A stretch of DNA of 64,000 nt, from NCBI RefSeq assembly GCF_021462265.1, contig NZ_JAJONF010000030.1:55454-119453 (forward strand), given 5' to 3'. Source of the stretch: Streptomyces shenzhenensis. GTDB taxonomy: Bacteria > Actinomycetota > Actinomycetes > Streptomycetales > Streptomycetaceae. Shown here piece after piece: positions 45,772 through 54,550 of the stretch (position 1 is its first letter; every line of letters begins with the position of its first letter). The notes beneath the pieces were generated by a model. It did no database searches, was not told the origin of the DNA, and saw nothing but the letters and a program-made list of their open reading frames with translations. A program made the position numbers and the translations under genes.

Positions 45772-46608
45772 TCAGCCGCCCAGCCGGTCCAGCAGCGCCC
45801 GGCGCCACCGCTCCGTCTCGGCAACCTGGTTGAAGGTGAACAGGTGGAGGCCGGCCACGCCCGCCGACGGCGCGGTGAACGCCGCCGCGCCCCGGGTGAG
45901 CAGCCGCCGCGGGTCGTAGCCGCCGGGTGCCGCCAGGCGCAGGAACCAGGAGGCGTGCCCGGTGAGGAAGCGGGCGGACTCCCCCACCCCGATCTTCGTG
46001 GCCATGGCGAGCAGCCTGGCCCGCTGCACGGGCCCGGCGACGCCGACGTACACGGGCAGGGTGACGTCACGGCGGCGGATCCGGGTGAGCCAGTCGCCGA
46101 GCACGCGCGCGTCGAAGCAGAGATTGCTGACGATGTAGGTGGCGTGCGCCCGCTTGTCCCACATCGCCTGGATGGTGAGGTCGTCATGGATGAGGGGATG
46201 GCTCTCCGGATAGCCGGTGATCCCGGTTTCGGTGAAGGGTCTGCCCATCCCGGTCAGCCGCCGCAGCACCGGGAGTGCTCCCCCGTACGGCCCGGCGGGC
46301 GGATCGGCGTCGCCCGCCGGGACGAAGATGTCGTCGACACCCGCCCCGCCCAGCCGCTCCGCGACGTCCTTGAGGTGGGTGTCGTCGCGCAGCAGGCGCG
46401 CGGGCACGTGCGGGACGACGCGGTAGCCGTGCGCCGCGAGCCGTTCGGTGAGGGCGAGGGTGGGCTCCAGGCCCTTGACCGGCGACGCCGTGACCGCGAC
46501 CGTGACGTCGCGGGGCACGTGGGCGAGGACCTTCTCCTCGGTCGCCCGTGCCGGCAGCACCTCGTAGCGGACCCGGGCGAGCAGCGCCCGCAGCGCCTCG
46601 GCGCCCAC
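45772..46608 (-). CDS. Methylenetetrahydrofolate reductase-like protein
   Basis: A 278-residue TIM-barrel protein of the MTHFR superfamily: YEVLPARATEEKVLAHV, VTASPVKGLEPTLALTERLAAHGY, VPHVPARLLRDD, GITGYPESHPLI and a C-terminal VAGLHLFTFNQVAETERW. It would reduce 5,10-methylene-THF to methyl-THF with FAD and NAD(P)H, or bind these folates in a related reaction. Divergence from MetF is noticeable, so a different C1 role is possible. It follows betA after 6 bp; GTG start. Confidence 0.82.
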   Translation of the reverse strand: MGAEALRALLARVRYEVLPARATEEKVLAHVPRDVTVAVTASPVKGLEPTLALTERLAAHGYRVVPHVPARLLRDDTHLKDVAERLGGAGVDDIFVPAGDADPPAGPYGGALPVLRRLTGMGRPFTETGITGYPESHPLIHDDLTIQAMWDKRAHATYIVSNLCFDARVLGDWLTRIRRRDVTLPVYVGVAGPVQRARLLAMATKIGVGESARFLTGHASWFLRLAAPGGYDPRRLLTRGAAAFTAPSAGVAGLHLFTFNQVAETERWRRALLDRLGG

Positions 46609-46614
46609 GGCGCG

Positions 46615-48285
46615 CTACCCGGCCTGCTTCTGGGCGTCGCGGAGCCGGTAGTAGACGGCCTTCGACGGTGGCAGCGGCTGCTTGCCGAGGATGAGGTCGG
46701 CCGCCTTCTCCGCGATCATCATCACCGGGGCGTAGATGTTGCCGTTGGTGACGTACGGCATCACCGAGGCGTCCACCACCCGCAGGCCCGCCACGCCGTG
46801 CACCCGCATGCTCGCCGGGTCGACGACGGACATCTCGTCGGTGCCCATCCTGCAGGTGCAGGACGGATGCAGGGCGGTCTCGCCGTCCTTGGCGACCCAG
46901 TCGAGGATCTCCTCGTCCGTCGCCACGGAGGGGCCGGGGGAGATCTCCCCGTCGTTGTAGGGGGCGAGGGCGGGCTGGTTGAGGAGACCGCGGGCGACTC
47001 TGACCGCCTCGGCCCACTCGCGGCGGTCCTGCTCGGTGGAGAGGTAGTTGAAGCGCAGGGCCGGGTGTTCGCGCGGGTCCCTGCTCCGGATCTTCACCGA
47101 GCCGCGGGCGTCGGAGTACATGGGGCCGACATGGACCTGGTAGCCGTGACCGCCGGCCGGCACCGAGCCGTCGTAGCGGACCGCGACCGGCAGGAAGTGG
47201 AACATCAGGTTGGGGTAGTCCACGTCCTCGTTGCTGCGGCAGAAGCCGCCGGCCTCGAAGTGGTTCGTCGCGGCCGGGCCCGTGCGGAACAGCCACTGCA
47301 GGCCGATGAAGGGGGCCCGCCACTTCGCCAGGTACGGCTGCACGGAGACGGGCTGTTTGCAGGCGTACTGGATGTACACCTCCAGATGGTCCTGGAGGTT
47401 CTCGCCGACGCCCGGCAGGTCGTGGACGACGTCGATGCCGAGGGCGCTCAGTTCCTTCGCGTTGCCGACGCCGGAGAGCTGGAGCAGCTGCGGGGAGTTG
47501 ATCGCGCCGCCGCACAGGATGACCTCCTTGGCGCGGACCTGCTGGAGGGCACCCTTGCCCCGCCGGAACTCGACGCCGACCGCCTTCTTGCCCTCGAAGA
47601 GGACCCGGGTGACGAGGGCGCGGGTCCGGACGGTGAGGTTGGGGCGCTTCCTGGCGGGCTTGAGGTACGCCTTCGACGCGGACAGGCGGCGGCCGCGGTG
47701 GACGTTGCGGTCGAACTTGGCGAAGCCCTCCTGCCGGTAGCCGTTGACGTCGTCGGTGGGCGCGTGGCCGGCCTCCTCGGTGGCCTTGAGGAAGGCGGAG
47801 AAGAGCGGGTTGGTGGCCGGGCCGCGCTCCAGGACGAGGGGGCCGTCGTGGCCGCGGAACTCGTCGTCCGGGTCCGCGGCCAGGCAGTTCTCCATCCGGC
47901 GGAAGTACGGCAGGCAGTGGGCGTAGTCCCAGGTCTCCATGCCCGGGTCGGCGGCCCAGCGCTCGTAGTCCATCGGGTTGCCGCGCTGGAAGATCATGCC
48001 GTTGATGCTGCTGGAACCGCCGAGCACCTTGCCGCGGGCGTGGTAGATGCGGCGGCCGCCCATGTGGGGTTCGGGCTCGGACTCGTACTTCCAGTCGTAG
48101 AAGCGGCTGCCGATGGGGTAGGTCAGCGCCGCCGGCATGTGGATGAAGACGTCCCACGGGTAGTCGGGGCGGCCCGCCTCCAGGACGAGCACCCGGTTGC
48201 CGGGGTCGGCCGAGAGCCGGTTCGCCAGTGCGCTGCCCGCCGAGCCACCGCCGACGATGACGAAGTCGTACTGCAAGGGAGCCAT
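46615..48285 (-). CDS. betA: Choline dehydrogenase
   Basis: A 556-residue GMC oxidoreductase: FAD motif FVIVGGGSAGSALANRLS, GMC signature 1 in GKVLGGSSSINGMIFQRGNP, signature 2 in GGAINSPQLLQLSGVG, and a C-terminal active site with HPSCTCRMG and NGNIYAPVMMIAEKAADLI. It oxidises choline to betaine aldehyde and possibly onward. Divergent from the iclR gene, with the strongest copy of the regulatory dyad between them. Confidence 0.92.
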   Translation of the reverse strand: MAPLQYDFVIVGGGSAGSALANRLSADPGNRVLVLEAGRPDYPWDVFIHMPAALTYPIGSRFYDWKYESEPEPHMGGRRIYHARGKVLGGSSSINGMIFQRGNPMDYERWAADPGMETWDYAHCLPYFRRMENCLAADPDDEFRGHDGPLVLERGPATNPLFSAFLKATEEAGHAPTDDVNGYRQEGFAKFDRNVHRGRRLSASKAYLKPARKRPNLTVRTRALVTRVLFEGKKAVGVEFRRGKGALQQVRAKEVILCGGAINSPQLLQLSGVGNAKELSALGIDVVHDLPGVGENLQDHLEVYIQYACKQPVSVQPYLAKWRAPFIGLQWLFRTGPAATNHFEAGGFCRSNEDVDYPNLMFHFLPVAVRYDGSVPAGGHGYQVHVGPMYSDARGSVKIRSRDPREHPALRFNYLSTEQDRREWAEAVRVARGLLNQPALAPYNDGEISPGPSVATDEEILDWVAKDGETALHPSCTCRMGTDEMSVVDPASMRVHGVAGLRVVDASVMPYVTNGNIYAPVMMIAEKAADLILGKQPLPPSKAVYYRLRDAQKQAG

Positions 48286-48338
48286 GGGGCCTCGTCTCGC
48301 TCGCGCCGTCGATTGCGCGGCATGCTAGTACGGGTATC

Positions 48339-48427
48339 GCTATACGCACCAGGTTGCGAACAACGCAACTTGTAAGATCTTTGTTCACATCGCGTTACTT
48401 GGAGCGCGTTGTTTACTGCGCGTATAG
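48339..48427. promoter_or_regulatory. IclR-type operator region, betA-iclR divergent promoter
   Basis: A perfect dyad TTGCG-N5-CGCAA sits at 48354-48368, with outward GTATAG-containing elements on both sides (GCTATACGCACC at 48339-48350; GCGCGTATAG at 48418-48427). It is 66 bp from the iclR start and 68 bp from the betA start, well placed to control both. Confidence 0.65.
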
Positions 48428-48434
48428 TTTCGCT

Positions 48435-49232
48435 ATGAGCAACTTCAGTCCGGAGACCGACACGAACGGCTCATCTTCTGGTGGCGTGCAGTCCGTCGAC
48501 CGCGCCATCAGCGTCCTGGAGATCCTGGCCCAGCGCGGCGAGGCGGGGGTCAGCGAGGTGGCCGCCGAGATCGATGTTCACAAGTCGACCGCGTTCCGCC
48601 TGCTGGGCGCCCTGGAGGCGCGCGGTCTCGTGGAGCAGTCGGGCGAGCGGGGCAAGTACTCGCTCGGCTTCGGCATCGTACGCCTGGCCGGGGCCGTGAC
48701 GGGTCGCATCGACGTCACCCAGCAGGGCCGGCAGGTGTGCGAGCGGCTGGCCGAGGAGATCGGCGAGACGGTCAACATCGCGGTGATGCAGGAGCACTAC
48801 GCGATCAACCTCCACCAGGTGCGCGGCACGGCCGCCGTCACCGCGCACAACTGGGTCGGCCAGCTGACCCCGCTGCACGCCACCTCCAGCGGCAAGATCA
48901 TGCTCGCCCACCGGCCCGCCGCGGAGCGCGCCGCCCTGATCTCGGACGGGGGTCTGAAGAAGCTGACCCCGCACACCATCTCCTCGAAGGCGAAGCTGGA
49001 GAAGAACCTCGCCGAGGCCCGGGAGCGCGGTTACGCCTGCACGCTGGAGGAGTTGGAGATCGGGCTGCACGCCATGGCCGCGCCGATCCGGGACCGGGAG
49101 GGGGTGGTCATCGCGTCGATCAGCGCGTCCGGGCCGTCCTACCGGTTCACCGAGGAGCGCATGCACGAGCTGGCCCCGGTGCTGGTCAAGGGCGCGGAGG
49201 AGATCAGCCACCGCATGGGGTACCTGGGCTGA
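48435..49232 (+). CDS. IclR-family regulator of the choline/betaine locus
   Basis: A 265-residue IclR-type regulator: winged HTH in SVDRAISVLEILAQRGEAGVSEVAAEIDVHKSTAFRLLGALEARGLV, then the effector domain with LTPLHATSSGKIMLAH and GYACTLEELEIGLHAMAAPI. It is the only regulator inside a 23-kb catabolic locus, and a common dyad recurs before the surrounding operons, so it is the likely pathway regulator. Effector could be choline, betaine, dimethylglycine or sarcosine. ATG at 48435. Confidence 0.92.
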   Translation: MSNFSPETDTNGSSSGGVQSVDRAISVLEILAQRGEAGVSEVAAEIDVHKSTAFRLLGALEARGLVEQSGERGKYSLGFGIVRLAGAVTGRIDVTQQGRQVCERLAEEIGETVNIAVMQEHYAINLHQVRGTAAVTAHNWVGQLTPLHATSSGKIMLAHRPAAERAALISDGGLKKLTPHTISSKAKLEKNLAEARERGYACTLEELEIGLHAMAAPIRDREGVVIASISASGPSYRFTEERMHELAPVLVKGAEEISHRMGYLG

Positions 49233-49318
49233 GCCGCGCGCCGGACGACCGCCGCGGGGCCCGCTCGCGGACCGCCGCAGGGCCCGCTTCCGCCCCTTTC
49301 AGGCGCGGGCCACGGGCG

Positions 49319-50452
49319 TCACTGCGGCTGCCGGGTGCCGAGCCGCTCGTGGACCCAGTCGTGGAAGGCGCCGATGTGATGCTCGCTGGGCACCAGCACC
49401 CCGCCCTTGGCGTACAGCCGTGAGCTCATGCCGGGCTGCGTGCGTTCGCAGGCCTCGAAGTCCTGGCGGTTGACGCGGTCGAAGAGTTCCACGGACCGGC
49501 TGACGTCCTTGCCGCTCTCGACGACGTGCGGCAGGTAGAGCCAGTCGCACTCGACGATCGTGCGGTCGACGGCCACCGGGTACATCCGGTGGAATATCAC
49601 GTGGTCCGGCACGAGGTTGATGAACACCTGCGGCTTGACGGTGATCGCGTAGTACCGCCGGTCCTGGTCCGCCGAGACCCCGGGGATGCGGTCGAGGCCC
49701 TCGGAGCCGTCGACGGTGAAGCCCTGGACGTCCGCGCCGAACTCGGCGCCGTGGCCGACGTAGTACTGCGCCGCGTAGCCGTCGGCGAACTCGGGCAGCA
49801 CCTCGGTGAGTTCGGGGTGGATGGTGGCGCAGTGGTAGCACTCCATGAAGTTCTCGATGATGAGCTTCCAGTTCGCCTTCACGTCGTAGACGATCCGCCT
49901 GCCCACCGAGAGTTCCTCGATGCCGTAGTGCTCGATCGACTCGACGTCGCCGAGCCGCTCGACGGCTGCCCCGATCACGTCCTCCTCGAAGGACGGCGGG
50001 TGCTCCGCGAGGCACACCCAGACATAGCCGAGCCACTCCCGGACGGCCACGCCCACCAGGCCGTACTCGGTGCGGCCGACGTCGGGCATCTTGGTGAGGT
50101 TGGGGGCCGCGACCAGCTTGCCGTCCAGGTCGTAGGTCCAGGCGTGGTACGGGCACTGGAACGCCCGTCTGACCTCGCCCGCCTCCTCGGTGCAGAGCCT
50201 GGCGCCGCGGTGCCGGCAGACGTTGAAGTAGGCGCGGACCGACTGGTCCCGGGCCCGGGTGACGAGGATGCTCTCGCGGCCCACGTCGACGGTGCGGAAG
50301 GCGCCGGGCTTCGGCAGGTCCGCGGCGCGGGCCACGCAGAACCACATCGTCTCGAAGATGCGCTCCTGTTCCTGGGCGAAGATCCCGGGGTCGCTGTAGG
50401 CGGAGCCGGGGAGGGTGGCGATCAGGCTGTCCGGCAGGCTGGTCGAGGTCAC
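49319..50452 (-). CDS. gbcA: Rieske glycine betaine demethylase, oxygenase component
   Basis: A 377-residue Rieske non-heme iron oxygenase. The [2Fe-2S] ligands are Cys79, His81, Cys100 and His103 (NVCRHRGARLC; QCPYHAW); mononuclear iron ligands are His207 and His212 in NFMECYHCATIHPEL, as in stachydrine/betaine demethylases of the GbcA type. It removes one methyl of glycine betaine as formaldehyde, giving dimethylglycine. It ends the operon with ferredoxin and reductase genes. Specificity is inferred from context. Confidence 0.9.
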   Translation of the reverse strand: MTSTSLPDSLIATLPGSAYSDPGIFAQEQERIFETMWFCVARAADLPKPGAFRTVDVGRESILVTRARDQSVRAYFNVCRHRGARLCTEEAGEVRRAFQCPYHAWTYDLDGKLVAAPNLTKMPDVGRTEYGLVGVAVREWLGYVWVCLAEHPPSFEEDVIGAAVERLGDVESIEHYGIEELSVGRRIVYDVKANWKLIIENFMECYHCATIHPELTEVLPEFADGYAAQYYVGHGAEFGADVQGFTVDGSEGLDRIPGVSADQDRRYYAITVKPQVFINLVPDHVIFHRMYPVAVDRTIVECDWLYLPHVVESGKDVSRSVELFDRVNRQDFEACERTQPGMSSRLYAKGGVLVPSEHHIGAFHDWVHERLGTRQPQ

Positions 50453-50504
50453 GGTGCACTCCTCGGAGGACGTCGTGGATCGGTGGGGTGGGGCGGGCGC
50501 CGGG

Positions 50505-51668
50505 TCAGGGCGCGGCGGTGCCGAACTGCTTGCGGGCGCGGGTGAACAGCCGCGGCTGGTTCATCCCGAGCACGGCGACCTGCCGGCCCGCCCGCCGGTA
50601 CACGGCGAGGAAGCTGCGGTCGTCGGTCGAGCCCTCCTCGACCGTCACGGTGTCGGCCCCGGCGGCGTGGCCGACGAACTGGATCTTCACGCCGTACTGG
50701 TCGGACCAGAAGTAGGGCGGCCGGGGCGTACCCGGTTCCCGAGCGCCGTGGGCGAGCAGCGTGGCGACGGCGGTGTCCGGCCGTTCCAGCGCGCCGGTCC
50801 AGTGCTCGACCCTGCGGTGGGTGCCGGTGTGCGGGTCGTACCAGTTGGCGCAGTCGCCGACGGCGACGACCCCGGCCACGCTGGTGCGCCCGTCGGCGCC
50901 GCACTTCACGCCGTTGTCGAGCGCGATGCCGGAGCCCTCCAGCCAGTCGACGCACGGGCGTGCCCCGACCCCCGCGACGACGGTGTCGGCGGGCACGCTG
51001 CGGCCGTCCTCCAGCAGTACGGCCGTCACCCGGCGCTCACCGCTCAGCCCCTTGACCCCCACCCCGCACAGCAGCCGTACCCCGTGGTCGGCGTGGAGGG
51101 CGGAGACGACGGCGCCCATGGTCTCGCCGAGCGGGCCGGCCAGCGGGGCCGGGGCCGCCTCGATGACGGTGACGTCGAGGCCGAGCGTGTACGCCGTGGC
51201 GGCGACCTCGGCGCCGACGAACCCGGCGCCGATCACCACCAGGCGGCCGCCCCGGGCGAGGTCGTCCTTCAGGGCGCGGGCGTCGTCGAGGGTGCGCAGC
51301 ACATGGACCCCGGCGAGGCCCTCGGTGCCGGGCAGGGTACGGGCCGCGGCGCCGGTCGCGATGACCACGCCGTCGGCGCGGACCTCCCGGCCGTCGGCCA
51401 GCCGGACCGACCGCGCGGTGCGGTCGAGCCCGGTGGCCCGGGTCCCGAGCAGCCACTGTGCCTGCAGGTCCTCGTCGTCACGCTCCAGCGCCAGGTCCGC
51501 CTCGCCGAGGGTGCCGGTCAGGAACTCCTTGGACAACGGCGGTCTGTCGTAGGGGCGGTGGGGTTCGTCGCCGACGACGACCAGCCGGCCGTCGTACCCC
51601 CGCTGCCGCAGTGAGCGCGCGGCCGACAGTCCGGCCAGTGAGGCGCCCACCACGGCGACCGTCCTCAC
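50505..51668 (-). CDS. Ferredoxin reductase (FAD/NAD(P)H), betaine demethylase
   Basis: A 387-residue reductase of the phenylpropionate-dioxygenase reductase/rubredoxin-reductase type. FAD motif VAVVGASLAGLSAARSLRQRGY, RPYDRPPLSKEFL, NAD motif LVVIGAGFVGAEVAATAYTLG and VVAVGDCANWYDP are present, with a C-terminal reductase domain (YFWSDQYGVKIQFVG). It passes electrons from NAD(P)H to the neighbouring Rieske ferredoxin. GTG start overlaps the ferredoxin stop (GTGA); 52 bp separate it from gbcA. Confidence 0.9.
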   Translation of the reverse strand: MRTVAVVGASLAGLSAARSLRQRGYDGRLVVVGDEPHRPYDRPPLSKEFLTGTLGEADLALERDDEDLQAQWLLGTRATGLDRTARSVRLADGREVRADGVVIATGAAARTLPGTEGLAGVHVLRTLDDARALKDDLARGGRLVVIGAGFVGAEVAATAYTLGLDVTVIEAAPAPLAGPLGETMGAVVSALHADHGVRLLCGVGVKGLSGERRVTAVLLEDGRSVPADTVVAGVGARPCVDWLEGSGIALDNGVKCGADGRTSVAGVVAVGDCANWYDPHTGTHRRVEHWTGALERPDTAVATLLAHGAREPGTPRPPYFWSDQYGVKIQFVGHAAGADTVTVEEGSTDDRSFLAVYRRAGRQVAVLGMNQPRLFTRARKQFGTAAP

Positions 51669-52027
51669 GCCGCGCCGCCGGCGAGGCGGGCGGAGACGCA
51701 CGGCGGCAGGTTGGGGGCGTCGCCGGACAGCCGGACGTAGACCGTGCCGTCCGTCACGACGACCTCGTGGGTGCGGACCGGGAGCTTGGCCGGCGGCGCG
51801 TCCACGGCGCCGGTCCTGAGGTCGAACTTGGAGGCGTGCAGGGGGCATTCCACCTCGCAGCCCTCCAGCCAGCCGTCGGCGAGCGAGGCGTCCTGGTGGG
51901 TGCAGGTGTCGTCGATGGCGAAGAGCTCACCGTCATCGGTGTGGAACACCGAGACGGGCGGTTCGATGTCGAGCCGGTGGGCCTCGCCTCGCGGCAGATC
52001 CGCGAGACGGCACGCGGGAATCATCAT
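51665..52027 (-). CDS. Rieske-type ferredoxin, betaine demethylase
   Basis: A 120-residue Rieske [2Fe-2S] ferredoxin with ligands Cys42, His44, Cys61 and His64 (DTCTHQDASLADGW; VECPLHASKFDLRTG). It is the small electron carrier between the adjacent reductase and the GbcA oxygenase. First gene of this operon; the promoter with the IclR-type dyad is directly upstream. Confidence 0.92.
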   Translation of the reverse strand: MMIPACRLADLPRGEAHRLDIEPPVSVFHTDDGELFAIDDTCTHQDASLADGWLEGCEVECPLHASKFDLRTGAVDAPPAKLPVRTHEVVVTDGTVYVRLSGDAPNLPPCVSARLAGGAA

Positions 52028-52036
52028 GACACCTCG

Positions 52037-52070
52037 GTGCGTATAGCGAAACGGATTGCGATGAGCGCAA
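52037..52070. promoter_or_regulatory. IclR-type operator before the demethylase operon
   Basis: A perfect TTGCG-N5-CGCAA dyad at 52056-52070 is preceded by a GTGCGTATAGCG element at 52037-52048, the same pair of elements as in the betA-iclR region. The dyad lies about 29-43 bp upstream of the ferredoxin start. Confidence 0.65.
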
Positions 52071-52218
52071 CGTCAGTCTGCGGGCCGCCGCGAAGCGTTG
52101 TCAAGGAGTTCACGCGCCGGTTTGCCCGGGCCACCACGGCGGTTCCCCGGGCACGCCGAAGCACCCTCGAAACCGTGTGTGAGCAGGGCGGACACGCCTC
52201 GCGGGAGCTACGGGTACA

Positions 52219-52250
52219 GCCCTGCCCCGGTGCCGTCACCGGGGCAGGGC
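52219..52250. terminator. Terminator after the mycothiol dehydrogenase gene
   Basis: A perfect 14-bp stem, GCCCTGCCCCGGTG to CACCGGGGCAGGGC, with a 4-base loop. It lies just downstream of the dehydrogenase gene stop on the minus strand. Confidence 0.75.
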
Positions 52251-52289
52251 CGCTTCGTCGGCGGGGCGGTCAGAAACCGCGGTCGCGCG

Positions 52290-53375
52290 TCACAGGAGCA
52301 CCACCGAGCGCAGGACGTCACCGTGGTGCATGCGCTCGAAGGCCTTCTCGACCTCGTCCAGGGCGATGGTCTCGGTGACGAACGCGTCCAGGTCCAGGCG
52401 GCCCTGGAGATGGAGATCGATGAGCATGGGGAAGTCGCGGGAGGGCAGACAGTCCCCGTACCAGGACGACTTGAGGGCGCCGCCGCGGCCGAAGACGTCC
52501 AGCAGCGGCAGTTCCAGCTTCATCTCGGGGGTCGGCACGCCGACCAGCACCACGGTGCCCGCGAGGTCGCGGGCGTAGAAGGCCTGCCGGTAGGTCTCGG
52601 GGCGGCCGACCGCCTCGATGACGACGTCGGCGCCGAAGCCGCCGGTCAGTTCGCGCACCGCCGCGACGGCGTCGGTCTCCTTGGAGTTGACCGTGTGGGT
52701 GGCGCCGAGACCGCGGGCCGTCTCCAGCTTGCGGTCGTCGATGTCGACGGCGATGACGCGCGCCGCGCCGGCCAGGTTCGAGCCGAGGACGGCGGCCGCG
52801 CCGACGCCTCCGCAGCCGATCACGGCGACGCTGTCGCCGCGGCCGACGCCGCCGGTGTTGAGGGCGGCGCCGATGCCCGCCATCACCCCGCAGCCCAGCA
52901 GGCCGGCGACCGCCGGGGAGACGGCGGGGTCGACCTTGGTGCACTGCCCGGCCGCCACCAGCGTCTTCTCGGCGAAGGCGCCGATCCCGAGGGCGGGCGA
53001 GAGCTCGGTGCCGTCGGCCAGGGTCATCTTCTGCCTGGCGTTGTGCGTGTTGAAGCAGTACCAGGGCCGCCCGCGCCGGCAGGCCCGGCACTGGCCGCAC
53101 ACGGCACGCCAGTTGAGGACCACGAAGTCACCGGGCGCCACGTCGGTGACCCCGTCGCCGACCGCCTCGACGACCCCCGCCGCCTCGTGCCCCAGCAGGA
53201 ACGGGAAGTCGTCGCTGATCCCGCCGTCGCGGTAGTGCAGATCGGTGTGGCAGACCCCGCAGGCCTCGATCCTGACCAGCGCCTCCCCCGGACCGGGGTC
53301 GGGCACGACGATGGTCTCCAGGCTGACAGGGGCGCCCTTGCTCCGCGCGACGACGGCACGGACCTGCTGGGACAT
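52290..53375 (-). CDS. S-(hydroxymethyl)mycothiol dehydrogenase
   Basis: A 361-residue class III-like zinc alcohol dehydrogenase of the mycothiol-dependent formaldehyde dehydrogenase group. Catalytic zinc ligands lie in ACGVCHTDLHY and GHEAAG; the structural zinc lobe is CGQCRACRRGRPWYC; the Rossmann motif is GCGGVGAAAV. It oxidises the mycothiol adduct of formaldehyde, which fits the formaldehyde released by GbcA. ATG at 53375 follows GAGGAG. Confidence 0.88.
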   Translation of the reverse strand: MSQQVRAVVARSKGAPVSLETIVVPDPGPGEALVRIEACGVCHTDLHYRDGGISDDFPFLLGHEAAGVVEAVGDGVTDVAPGDFVVLNWRAVCGQCRACRRGRPWYCFNTHNARQKMTLADGTELSPALGIGAFAEKTLVAAGQCTKVDPAVSPAVAGLLGCGVMAGIGAALNTGGVGRGDSVAVIGCGGVGAAAVLGSNLAGAARVIAVDIDDRKLETARGLGATHTVNSKETDAVAAVRELTGGFGADVVIEAVGRPETYRQAFYARDLAGTVVLVGVPTPEMKLELPLLDVFGRGGALKSSWYGDCLPSRDFPMLIDLHLQGRLDLDAFVTETIALDEVEKAFERMHHGDVLRSVVLL

Positions 53376-53408
53376 GGCCACTCCTCGGCTGCAGAGGTGG
53401 GCAAGATG

Positions 53409-53442
53409 TTGCCCTATACGGCACGCATCTCGCGTTTCGCAA
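53409..53442. promoter_or_regulatory. Weak IclR-type motif before the mycothiol dehydrogenase
   Basis: TTGCC-N5-CGGCA at 53409-53423 with a CTATA core and an isolated CGCAA half at 53438-53442. Weaker than the other copies, but at a similar distance from the start. Confidence 0.4.
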
Positions 53443-53643
53443 CACAGCATCGCGGAGGCCGCAGCAGGGGTCAAGGATCCGTCAGCAGGACCGCACACCG
53501 CGACCGCGACGCCTGAGCCGTCGGGTGCCCGAGGGAGCAGGTGCCGGCCCGGGTGCCCGGCGACGTCCTGCGGGCCCGGTGACGCGGTTGCCTGGGAGTG
53601 ATTGGGCCAGGCTCACCGGGCGCCGGGTGGCTAGGCTCGGAGC

Positions 53644-54501
53644 ATGTTGGAGAGCAACAACCTCGGAGCGATGCTGCGTCAGTGGCGCGATCGAACGACG
53701 CCTGGACAGGCAGGCGTTCAGAGCATCGGCCGCCGCCGGGTTCCCGGCCTCAGGCGCGAGGAGCTGGGGCGACTGGCAGGGGTTTCAGCCGACTACATCA
53801 AGCGCCTGGAGCAGGGCCAGGGCCATCCGTCCCGGGAGGTCCTGGAAGCACTTGCCCGGGCTCTGCGGCTGGGCCGCGAAGACTACGAGTACTTCTGCGT
53901 GCTCGCCGGCTACTCCCTGACTGGTGACGGCTACGTGCCGCAGCACATCGGTGGCGGCGCCCAGCGCCTGCTCGACCGGCTGACCGACGTTCCTGTGTGT
54001 GTCTGCGACGCGGCCTGGACGGTGATCGCATGGAACAACGTCTGGGGCTCCGTGATGGGTTGCGGGCCGGGGCCCGGCGCAGGACGTGACCGGAACGTGG
54101 CCTGGCGCCTGTTCGTCGGCACACCCGGCTCGATTTTCCGTTCCGCCGGACGGACAGCCCGCTTCGAGTCCACCGTCGTCGCCGATCTGCGCAGAGCGGT
54201 CGTCCGCTATCCGGCGGACGCGCGCCTGAGCAGTCTGGTGGGCGACCTCATCGCCGCCAGCAGCCGCTTCCGCTCACTGTGGGAAGGGCGGGCCGATGCG
54301 CCGGTCCGTGAGGAGCGCGTTTCGGTCCATCACCCTGACATGGGCGACATCGTGGTCGACTGCGACACGCTGTCCGTCGATGACGGCGACCTGCGCTTCA
54401 TCCTCTTCACCGCGGAACCCGGCTCGGCCCAGGCCCGGCGCCTGGCCCTGGCAGGAACCGTACAGGCCCTTCCCCGGTCGGCACACGAACCGACCGACTG
54501 A
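53644..54501 (+). CDS. XRE-family regulator with MmyB-like domain
   Basis: A 285-residue regulator: N-terminal lambda-repressor-type HTH in LGAMLRQWRDRTTPGQAG...GLRREELGRLAGVSADYIKRLEQGQ, followed by a PAS-like MmyB ligand-binding domain (PVCVCDAAWTVIAWNNVWGSVMG; RLFVGTPGSIF). In Streptomyces these regulators often sit next to a short-chain or acyl-CoA-type dehydrogenase gene. The acyl-CoA-dehydrogenase-like gene starts 49 bp downstream on the same strand. Confidence 0.88.
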   Translation: MLESNNLGAMLRQWRDRTTPGQAGVQSIGRRRVPGLRREELGRLAGVSADYIKRLEQGQGHPSREVLEALARALRLGREDYEYFCVLAGYSLTGDGYVPQHIGGGAQRLLDRLTDVPVCVCDAAWTVIAWNNVWGSVMGCGPGPGAGRDRNVAWRLFVGTPGSIFRSAGRTARFESTVVADLRRAVVRYPADARLSSLVGDLIAASSRFRSLWEGRADAPVREERVSVHHPDMGDIVVDCDTLSVDDGDLRFILFTAEPGSAQARRLALAGTVQALPRSAHEPTD

Positions 54502-54550
54502 CATTCGCCGCCCACGGCGGGCCCCGGCGACACCCACCGATCTGCAGGAG

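Noticed and set aside
49233..49318. Direct GC-rich repeat (CCGCCGC-GGGCCCGCT, twice) between iclR and gbcA
   Set aside because: Imperfect, short, and without hairpin potential beyond general GC-richness.
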